NCBI GenBank assembly: GCA_025929455.1
Contig: JAICMB010000172.1
Span: 1 to 6,987, forward strand
Length of the DNA: 6,987 nucleotides
Direction of reading: 5' to 3'
Source of the DNA: Bryobacteraceae bacterium
Lineage (GTDB): Bacteria; Acidobacteriota; Terriglobia; Bryobacterales; Bryobacteraceae
Positions 1 through 4,916 of the stretch are shown here, in pieces. Under the pieces are notes generated by a model. That model saw only the letters and a list, made by a program, of their open reading frames with translations. It did no database searches and was not told the origin of the DNA. A program made the position numbers and the translations under genes. Positions within the stretch are counted from its first letter, which is position 1. Each line of letters opens with the position of its first letter.

Positions 1-276
1 GGCGTCGGCGAGCAGCGGCTCCGCTCTACGGCTGTCGCCGCCCTGTTGTAGTGCAGCGCCCAGGCCGAAGCTTCCCATGACGCGGCGCGGATCGTCGGGC
101 TCGAACGCACGTGATTGCTCGTACGCAAGCGTCAGAAGCTGTTTGGCAGTGATTACGTCGCCGCCGGCCAGCGCTGTCGCGCCCGCGTCGAAATTCGATT
201 TCCAATCCGCAGCGGCGCAAACGGCGGCCGTCGCGCAACATAGGAGTACACGCCACCTCAGTACACGAGGAGACAT
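1..276 (-). CDS. Exported TPR-like protein, N-terminal 92 residues (runs off left edge)
   Basis: Reading the minus strand from an ATG at 276-274 gives 92 codons with no stop, so the gene continues beyond base 1. The start is supported by a GGAGG ribosome binding site (plus-strand 283-287) six bases upstream. Residues 1-23 look like a Sec signal peptide: a basic start (RVLRWR), a hydrophobic core ([12 protein letters not shown]) and an Ala-rich cleavage site before DW. The mature part alternates small hydrophobic residues with charged ones: [20 protein letters not shown] at about residues 31-50, then [20 protein letters not shown] at about 70-89. This spacing, with a longer insert between, resembles a pair of tetratricopeptide helices. 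A periplasmic scaffold or interaction role is inferred; no specific function can be given from this fragment. It is divergent from aroF across a 194-base gap. Confidence 0.72.
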   Translation of the reverse strand, partial: MSPRVLRWRVLLCCATAAVCAAADWKSNFDAGATALAGGDVITAKQLLTLAYEQSRAFEPDDPRRVMGSFGLGAALQQGGDSRRAEPLLADA

Positions 277-470
277 TTCGAACCTCCGGTAATTTGTCGG
301 TCAGGAATATGCCGGCGCATCGCAGCGGCCGCGTCGCGATGCGCAACTTCTGTCGTGGAAGACGAATTCCGCCGTCCTATGCTTACGTACGTTTGGAGGC
401 GGTCTGCAGTTCTGACGAAGTTGAGCGTGGATGGTTAGTTTTTAGTGGAAGCCGTTACCATGGAAAGTAC
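277..470. promoter_or_regulatory. Divergent intergenic region, TPR gene / aroF
   Basis: This 194-base gap separates the minus-strand TPR gene from plus-strand aroF and must hold the promoters of both. The part nearest aroF (about 430-450) is locally AT-rich, with a T run, unlike the surrounding GC-rich coding DNA. I see no convincing -35/-10 pair in either direction, no leader peptide rich in Phe, Tyr or Trp codons, and no attenuator hairpin. A reading frame continuous with aroF extends back to a TTG at 294, but it has no ribosome binding site and its translation does not resemble the DAHP synthase family, so I treat it as non-coding. Confidence 0.4.
462..467 (+). promoter_or_regulatory. Ribosome binding site of aroF (sets start at 471)
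   Basis: GGAAAG lies three bases before the ATG at 471. The spacing is short, but neither the in-frame ATG at 483 nor any start further upstream has a better site. A start at 471 also gives an N-terminus and length matching the family. Confidence 0.5.
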
Positions 471-1484
471 ATGCTCGTTGTTATGCAGGAGGGGGCTCCC
501 GAACCGCAGGTCCAGAAGGTGATCGACCGTCTGGTTGCGATGGGCTTCACGGTGCACCGCTCAACCGGCGTTCGCCACACAGTGCTGGGCGGCGTCGGTC
601 CGATGGATCAATTCGAGCCCGCCGATTTCGAAGTGATGGAGGGCGTCAAAGAATGCCATCGCATTGTTTCGCCCTATAAGCTCGCGAGCCGCCACTTTCG
701 CCCCAACGGAACAGTCGTCGACGTCAATGGCGTCCATATCGGCGGCGAAGCAGTGGTCATAATGGCGGGTCCATGCAGTGTTGAAAATCCGGACCAGATT
801 GAACAGTCCGCCGAGATCGTCGCGCGCAACGGCGCTCGCATCATGCGCGGAGGCGCGTTCAAGCCACGCACCTCGCCGTGGAGCTTTCAAGGTCTCGGCG
901 AAGATGGATTACGCATGCTGCGCGATGCCGCGGACCGTCACGACCTGCGCGTCATCAGCGAAGTGATGGACCGCACGCAGATTCCGATGCTCGCCGAGTA
1001 TGCCGACATTCTTCAGGTCGGCGCGCGCAACATGCAGAACTTCAACCTACTGCGGCAACTCGGTGAAGTGCGCAAGCCCGTGCTGTTGAAGCGCGGCATA
1101 TCGGCGACGATCGAAGAACTGCTGCTGAGCGCCGAATACGTGCTCTCCGGCGGAAACTACGACGTCATCCTGTGCGAGCGCGGTATCCGCACTTTTGAAA
1201 CCCACACGCGCAACACCATGGACATCAGCGCCATCCCAGCCGTCAAGACTCTTTCGCATTTGCCGATGCTGGCCGATCCGTCGCACGGCACCGGGCGGCG
1301 CGACAAAGTGATGCCTATGGCGCGCGCTGCCATCGCTGCCGGCGCCGACGGATTACTTGTCGAAGTGCATCCCGATCCCGATCACGCGCTCAGCGACGGC
1401 GCACAGTCGCTTACGCCCGCGCAGTTCGCCGAAATGATGCAACAGGTCGCGGCCATTGCCGCCGCCGTAGGACGCGCGGTCTGA
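471..1484 (+). CDS. aroF: 3-deoxy-7-phosphoheptulonate (DAHP) synthase, type I-beta with N-terminal regulatory domain
   Basis: This cytoplasmic enzyme condenses phosphoenolpyruvate and erythrose 4-phosphate into DAHP, the first step of the shikimate pathway. The 337-residue product matches the Thermotoga maritima type I-beta enzyme (338 residues) almost without gaps. Residues 1-65 form the ferredoxin/ACT-like domain that gives tyrosine and phenylalanine feedback inhibition in that enzyme. The TIM barrel follows, with [18 protein letters not shown] (131-141), GARNMQNF (184-191), LLKRG (205-209), ERGIRTFE (236-243), [10 protein letters not shown] (269-278) and VEVHPDP. The four metal ligands of the family fall at C102, H272, E298 and D309, the same numbers as in T. 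maritima as I recall them. The ATG at 471 is chosen because it aligns with the family N-terminus (MLVV versus MIVV); an in-frame extension to 294 is unsupported. The stop codon overlaps the tyrA start, so the two are probably co-translated. Feedback inhibition is inferred from the domain. Confidence 0.96.
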   Translation: MLVVMQEGAPEPQVQKVIDRLVAMGFTVHRSTGVRHTVLGGVGPMDQFEPADFEVMEGVKECHRIVSPYKLASRHFRPNGTVVDVNGVHIGGEAVVIMAGPCSVENPDQIEQSAEIVARNGARIMRGGAFKPRTSPWSFQGLGEDGLRMLRDAADRHDLRVISEVMDRTQIPMLAEYADILQVGARNMQNFNLLRQLGEVRKPVLLKRGISATIEELLLSAEYVLSGGNYDVILCERGIRTFETHTRNTMDISAIPAVKTLSHLPMLADPSHGTGRRDKVMPMARAAIAAGADGLLVEVHPDPDHALSDGAQSLTPAQFAEMMQQVAAIAAAVGRAV

Positions 1485-2344
1485 TGATTCGCGAAGTCGC
1501 GGTGGTCGGAGTCGGACTCATCGGCGGCTCCTTCGCGCTGGCGTTACGCAAGGCCGGTTTCTCCGGGACCATTACGGGCGTCAGCTCCGAGACGACGCTG
1601 GCGCGAGCGGCGGCGCTCGGCATCGTCGATCGCAGCGCCACTCTTGAAAACGCCGCGCGCTCCGCCGACCTGATATACCTGGCGCAGCCCATCGGAGGAA
1701 TCCTCGAATTATTACCGCGGCTCGCAGAAGTGTCCGCTCGTGGCGCGCTGATTACAGACGCGGGGAGCACGAAACGCGTTATCTTAGAAACTGCGTCCCG
1801 TTTTTTCGCGCCCGCACGCTTTATAGGTGGGCATCCCTTAGCCGGGAAGGAAAGCCGCGGAGTTGAGAACGCTGATCCGGATCTATTCCGGGGGAGGCCA
1901 TATATCCTGACTCCTGGCGAGACAAGTGACCTGGACGGCCCGGCTGCGCGAGAATTTGCTTCCTGGTTATACAGGATCGGTGCTCGCGTACTTGTGATGA
2001 GCGCTTCCGAGCACGACCATGTCGTCGGATTCGTTTCGCATCTGCCTCAGCTTGCCGCGACGGCACTGGCCGCGTGCATCGGATTTGAGTTCCCGGCGCA
2101 GACGCCCCCATCCGGACCGGCTTTGCTGGACAGCACGCGCTTGGCCCTGAGTTCCTTTGACATTTGGGCCGATATTTTGAAAACAAATGGTAATACCATT
2201 ACTTTCGCGCTCGACAAATACATCGATCAGCTTAGATTAGTACGGCAAATGATCGGCTCGGACGAGCTTGCGAAAGTGTTTCAGAACGGCGGCGCGTTTG
2301 CTCGAAGGCTGCGGGCGGGTGAGTCGGAAGAGCACTCCCTGTAA
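1484..2344 (+). CDS. tyrA: Prephenate/arogenate dehydrogenase (TyrA family)
   Basis: The enzyme oxidatively decarboxylates prephenate to 4-hydroxyphenylpyruvate, or arogenate to tyrosine, in the cytoplasm. The 286 residues show a Rossmann motif GVGLIGGS (9-16), the DAGSTK loop (S95), the catalytic-His motif GGHPLAGKE (H117), a second conserved His in SHLPQ (H186) and DSTR (R219). These correspond to Ser126, His147, His217 and Arg250 of Aquifex aeolicus TyrA, offset by about 30. There is no chorismate mutase or ACT domain, so it is the monofunctional form. After the second beta strand the sequence is GVSSE, without the acidic residue typical of NAD-specific members, and SHLPQ replaces the common SHLPH. 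Both features recall cyanobacterial NADP-dependent arogenate dehydrogenase, so cofactor and substrate are open. The ATG overlaps the aroF stop (TGATG), implying translational coupling. Codon use in the middle (about 1740-1960) is more relaxed than in aroF, with AGG, ATA, TTA and GGG codons. Confidence 0.94.
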   Translation: MIREVAVVGVGLIGGSFALALRKAGFSGTITGVSSETTLARAAALGIVDRSATLENAARSADLIYLAQPIGGILELLPRLAEVSARGALITDAGSTKRVILETASRFFAPARFIGGHPLAGKESRGVENADPDLFRGRPYILTPGETSDLDGPAAREFASWLYRIGARVLVMSASEHDHVVGFVSHLPQLAATALAACIGFEFPAQTPPSGPALLDSTRLALSSFDIWADILKTNGNTITFALDKYIDQLRLVRQMIGSDELAKVFQNGGAFARRLRAGESEEHSL

Positions 2345-2445
2345 CACTGTTTTTAACGTGCAAGTAACGGTCAGAGTGAGTGCAAACTCACATTTGCTTG
2401 GCGAATTAACGGACAGTTAGCATAAAATAGATAGGAACTTCTCAC
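2345..2445 (+). promoter_or_regulatory. Regulatory region upstream of the Crp/Fnr-type gene
   Basis: This 101-base gap between tyrA and the regulator is distinctly AT-richer than its flanks. It holds a 6+4+6 palindrome (2376-2391), three TAACG elements (starting at 2354, 2365 and 2407) and two GTGCAA elements (2358 and 2380). The last 20 bases contain TAAAAT (2423-2428) and the ribosome binding site AGGAA (2433-2437), eight bases before the ATG at 2446. No U-tract hairpin ends the aroF-tyrA transcript here, so readthrough into the regulator is possible. Confidence 0.5.
2376..2391. repeat. Perfect 16-base palindrome GTGAGT-GCAA-ACTCAC, putative operator
   Basis: GTGAGT and ACTCAC are exact reverse complements around a four-base centre, 55 bases before the start codon of a Crp/Fnr-family regulator. 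As DNA it has the two-fold symmetry and size of a Crp/Fnr-type site with GTGA half-sites, but the half-sites stand two bases further apart than in the E. coli Crp consensus. As RNA it would be a short hairpin closed by a GNRA-type GCAA tetraloop. No T run follows, so it is not a standard terminator. Autoregulation is the favoured, unproven reading. Confidence 0.45.
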
Positions 2446-3135
2446 ATGGAGCCTTCTTCACAAGTCTTCGCTTCTTTGATCCGGAATGAGGTACTTCCCC
2501 AAGCCGGTGTCTACAAACTCACTTCCACGCGGCGTTTCACCACCGTCTACGCGCAGGGCAGCCCTGCGGACGCCGTATTTTTTCTCGATTCCGGCTTGGT
2601 AAAAGTATTCAAACGGGGCGAGGAAGGCAAAGAAATCATTCTGCAGATTGTGACTCCGGGAGAGTTGTTCGGCGAGCAGGCCCTCGGCTCGGATCAAACT
2701 CGGTCCGCGGGCGCGGAGGTTTTGCAGGATGGGACGATTTACGCGATACCGCGGCAGTCGTTTGCTCATGCGTGCGATCAGAATTCGCTGATTTGGCGCC
2801 ATGTGTCTGGCCTGCTCCTCGGTCGCAAACATGAACTCGAAAAGAAGATCGAGTTGCTTTGCATGCGCGATGTCGAGCACCGCATCCTGTACTACCTGGC
2901 CGAACTCGCGTCGGCGCTAGCGGGTGATAACAACGGGGTCGAACACTCGATTCCGATCTCACAGGGAGAGCTAGCGAGCCTCATCGGCGCGACGCGTGAA
3001 ACCACGTCTACCACGCTCAACGTGCTCGCCCGGCGCGGTCTGCTGCGGCTGAACCGGCGGCAGTTGGTCATTAGTTCGATCGACAATCTGCGCGCGGCGG
3101 CGGACAACCGCAACATGCGCGCGGTCGCGTCGTAA
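2446..3135 (+). CDS. Crp/Fnr-family transcriptional regulator
   Basis: This is a cytoplasmic DNA-binding regulator of 229 residues, the usual length. Residues about 20-120 form the cyclic-nucleotide-binding beta-roll (FFLDSGLVKVFKR, then a phosphate-cassette-like stretch at 71-88 with G76, E77, R86 and S87). A long dimerisation helix spans about 121-150, and a winged helix-turn-helix about 170-210. The recognition helix reads TRETTSTTL (183-191) and keeps the Arg-Glu pair (R184, E185) that in E. coli Crp reads the G and C of GTGA half-sites; the second Crp arginine is a Thr here. The only cysteines (C110, C139) do not form an N-terminal Fe-S cluster set, so an Fnr-type oxygen sensor is unlikely. 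Retention of the Glu and Arg-Ser of the cassette makes a cyclic-nucleotide ligand possible. AGGAA lies eight bases before the ATG. It follows tyrA on the same strand, but its targets cannot be read from the window. Confidence 0.93.
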   Translation: MEPSSQVFASLIRNEVLPQAGVYKLTSTRRFTTVYAQGSPADAVFFLDSGLVKVFKRGEEGKEIILQIVTPGELFGEQALGSDQTRSAGAEVLQDGTIYAIPRQSFAHACDQNSLIWRHVSGLLLGRKHELEKKIELLCMRDVEHRILYYLAELASALAGDNNGVEHSIPISQGELASLIGATRETTSTTLNVLARRGLLRLNRRQLVISSIDNLRAAADNRNMRAVAS

Positions 3136-3202
3136 GGAACGTGGGCTGGTTTGGCTGTCTTTGAAGCGGCCTGCTCCTCAACAAGAAAAACGCGGATTAC
3201 CC

Positions 3203-3235
3203 GGCGCAGGCGGCGGAAAGCAGAGCGCCTGCGCC
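3203..3235. repeat. 10-bp GC-rich inverted repeat with 13-base loop
   Basis: GGCGCAGGCG (3203-3212) and CGCCTGCGCC (3226-3235) are perfect reverse complements separated by 13 bases, in the 142-base gap after the Crp/Fnr-type gene (stop at 3135). The stem is nine G:C pairs plus one A:T. No T run follows on the plus strand. On the minus strand a T-rich stretch (TTTTTCTTG) begins about 13 bases beyond the stem. It may stabilise the 3' end of the regulator transcript or act as a Rho-type or atypical terminator; it does not meet the intrinsic terminator pattern. Confidence 0.55.
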
Positions 3236-3277
3236 ACCCCAAAATAGTCTTCCGGGCGTCCAACCTGCAGGTGGATT

Positions 3278-3562
3278 ATGCCCGACCAAAAACCGAATAC
3301 CGATCAGCGCGATAGCAAGCTGGATGCCGAAACGCGTCCTTATCCGTCCCAAGCCGAGGGCGACCTCGAAACAGTCGAAGAAGACCTGAAGGACAAGGCC
3401 GGCCCGCAAGAAGAAAGCCTGAGCCTTACCGCGGCTTCACCGAAACAAACAGCGACTGGCCGCCGCGGTTCAACAGCACCAACGCCGGCCGGTTCGCCGA
3501 TTTCTCTAAGGCCGAGCGTAGATCGTTGGTGGATCGCACCGGTTGATGATTCACCTGCATGA
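3278..3562 (+). CDS. Small acidic hydrophilic protein of unknown function; 3' part antisense to degP
   Basis: I do not recognise this gene. The ATG at 3278 follows AGGTGG by three bases. The first 47 or so residues are strongly charged and hydrophilic (MPDQKPNTDQRDSKLDAE at the start, then an acidic ETVEEDLKDK stretch) and use GC-ending codons like the neighbouring genes, which suggests real coding. There is no signal peptide, membrane segment or cysteine. From 3426 onward the frame overlaps the 3' end of minus-strand degP by 137 bases, and its composition changes to Ser/Thr/Pro/Arg-rich, as expected of an antisense shadow. In a neighbouring frame a TGA lies at 3420-3422, just before the degP stop. 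A natural protein of about 47 residues extended by a one-base frameshift is therefore a reasonable alternative. The presence of a gene is moderately likely; its C-terminus is doubtful. Confidence 0.45.
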   Translation: MPDQKPNTDQRDSKLDAETRPYPSQAEGDLETVEEDLKDKAGPQEESLSLTAASPKQTATGRRGSTAPTPAGSPISLRPSVDRWWIAPVDDSPA

Positions 3563-4877
3563 TGACATCGCCGGGCTGCATGCCTGCCTCCGCGGCCGGG
3601 CCGGTGGGATCGACTTGTCCGATCACGAGTCCCTGCAGGTTTGGATTGAGGCCGAGTTGCGATGCGATTTCAGGTGTCAGGGGCTGTACCGATATTCCAA
3701 GCTCGCCGCCTTGCGACCCTCCGCCTCCGTTCCCGCCCTGCTGGCTTCCGTTCTCGCTGAGCGCGCCCAACTTGGCTTTGACGTCCTGCTGGTTGCCGTT
3801 ACGTACGATCGTGAGGGTCACTTCGGTGCCAGGCGCAGTCGACGATACTTGGTTCCGGAAGGTGTTTGAATCGTCCACCTTGTGGCCGTTCATGGCGACG
3901 ATCACATCGCCCTGCTTGATGCCGGCTTTATCAGCGGCGCTGCCGGGTGCGACACTGCTGACCAGCACGCCACCTGTCTGTTTCAAACCGAGGCTCTGCG
4001 CCATTCCCGCGTCGATACCCTGAATCGTGACACCAAGCTGGCCGCGTGTCACGGAGCCCTTGCGCACGATCTGCTCCATGACGCTCTTGGCCATGTTCGA
4101 AGGAATCGCGAAGCCGATGCCGATGTTGCCGCCGGTCGTGGATAGGATCTCCGAGTTGATGCCGATCAACGCACCCGTGGTGTTCACGAGCGCGCCGCCG
4201 GAATTTCCCTGATTAATCGGCGCGTCGGTTTGCAGGAAATCCTGGAAGCTGCCGGAACTCAAGCCCGTGTGGCGGCCTTTCGCACTGATGATGCCTTCCG
4301 TAACGGTCTGCCCGATGCCGAGCGGATTGCCGATAGCGAGCACGACATCACCCACGCGCACCTTGTCCGAATCGCCCAGGTACAGCACCGGCAGGCCGCT
4401 GGTGTTCAGCTTTAGTACAGCGAGATCGCTCGGCGGATCGGATCCGACCAACGTCGCGCTGAAGGTGCGCTTGTCGGCGAGGTCAACCTTGATCTCCTGC
4501 GCGCCGTTGATGACGTGGTGATTGGTAAGAATGTAGCCGTCCTGCCGCACGATGACACCCGAGCCAAGCGCGCGCTCCACCTCCGTTCGCGGCCCGGCCT
4601 GCGGCATACGTCCGCCAAAGAATTGACGGAAGAGCGGATCATTGAAGAACGGATACTGTTGCGGCGCTTGCACACGGCGCGCCGCCCGGATCGTGACGAC
4701 GCCCGAAGCGACATGGTCCACCACATCCGCATAGGTCAATGGCGCTTTCGTTACGCCACCGGCGGGCGAGGAAGGTAGTTGGAAGCTGCTGTTGCGCCCT
4801 GACCCTCCGCTATTGCAGGCCCCCAAAAAGGCGGCCGAAACCGCCACCGCCACGAGCTCAACCGTGCGCCTGTTCAT
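3426..4877 (-). CDS. degP: DegP/HtrA (Do) family serine endopeptidase, predicted lipoprotein, two PDZ domains
   Basis: This is an envelope protease/chaperone that degrades misfolded periplasmic proteins. From the ATG at 4877 it has 483 residues. MNRRTVELVAVAVSAAF leads into the lipobox LGAC, so lipidation at C21 is predicted, whereas classical DegP is soluble. A disordered Gly/Ser tract follows, then the trypsin-like domain with a phenylalanine-rich LA loop (about 76-88) and the catalytic triad His121 (TNHHV), Asp151 (SDLAVLKL) and Ser226 (GNSGGAL), all intact. PDZ1 spans about 280-372 and PDZ2 about 389-481, joined by a Gly/Gln/Ser linker (376-391). The ATG at 4886 is in frame, but the AAAGGA site overlaps it; that site is ideally spaced for the ATG at 4877. 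It lies 39 bases downstream of the M16-family gene on the same strand and probably belongs to the same transcript. No sigma-E-type promoter is visible in the gap. Confidence 0.95.
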   Translation of the reverse strand: MNRRTVELVAVAVSAAFLGACNSGGSGRNSSFQLPSSPAGGVTKAPLTYADVVDHVASGVVTIRAARRVQAPQQYPFFNDPLFRQFFGGRMPQAGPRTEVERALGSGVIVRQDGYILTNHHVINGAQEIKVDLADKRTFSATLVGSDPPSDLAVLKLNTSGLPVLYLGDSDKVRVGDVVLAIGNPLGIGQTVTEGIISAKGRHTGLSSGSFQDFLQTDAPINQGNSGGALVNTTGALIGINSEILSTTGGNIGIGFAIPSNMAKSVMEQIVRKGSVTRGQLGVTIQGIDAGMAQSLGLKQTGGVLVSSVAPGSAADKAGIKQGDVIVAMNGHKVDDSNTFRNQVSSTAPGTEVTLTIVRNGNQQDVKAKLGALSENGSQQGGNGGGGSQGGELGISVQPLTPEIASQLGLNPNLQGLVIGQVDPTGPAAEAGMQPGDVIMQVNHQPVRSTNDLRSALEKSANRPALVLLNRGGQSLFVSVKPR

Positions 4878-4885
4878 GTTGTTCA

Positions 4886-4891
4886 TCCTTT
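4886..4891 (-). promoter_or_regulatory. Ribosome binding site that decides the degP start
   Basis: On the minus strand AAAGGA (plus-strand 4891 down to 4886) is followed by eight bases and then the ATG at 4877. It overlaps the alternative in-frame ATG at 4886, which would have no spacing, so 4877 is preferred. Confidence 0.6.
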
Positions 4892-4916
4892 CTCAAAGTA
4901 CTGCTTGCGGCACTGC

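Noticed and set aside
385..392. ACGTACGT palindrome upstream of aroF
   Set aside because: Too short and simple to assign as an operator; no second copy nearby.
294..470. In-frame extension of aroF back to a TTG at 294 (59 extra residues)
   Set aside because: It has no ribosome binding site, its composition is unlike the enzyme, and the ATG at 471 gives exact agreement with the N-terminus and metal-ligand numbering of the T. maritima enzyme.
561..890. Antisense frames of about 60-120 codons within aroF, tyrA, the regulator, degP and the M16 gene
   Set aside because: These are shadows of strongly supported genes in GC-rich DNA, with no ribosome binding sites or recognisable domains.
2186..2200. 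AATGGT-AAT-ACCATT inverted repeat
   Set aside because: It lies inside conserved tyrA coding sequence and is explained by the codons for N-G-N-T-I; short, and no sign of function.
2398..2428. TTGGCG / TAAAAT as a sigma-70-like promoter for the Crp/Fnr-type gene
   Set aside because: The 19-base spacing is poor, and the predicted transcript would begin inside the ribosome binding site at 2433-2437. The -10-like hexamer alone is not enough.
3197..3409. A 70-residue hydrophobic minus-strand frame just downstream of degP
   Set aside because: It starts with TTG and has no ribosome binding site; its hydrophobicity is what antisense of an acidic plus-strand sequence produces.
3390..3428. Intrinsic terminator for degP in the convergent region
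   Set aside because: Only a small GGCCGGCC palindrome (3398-3405) is present, without a U tract in the degP direction.
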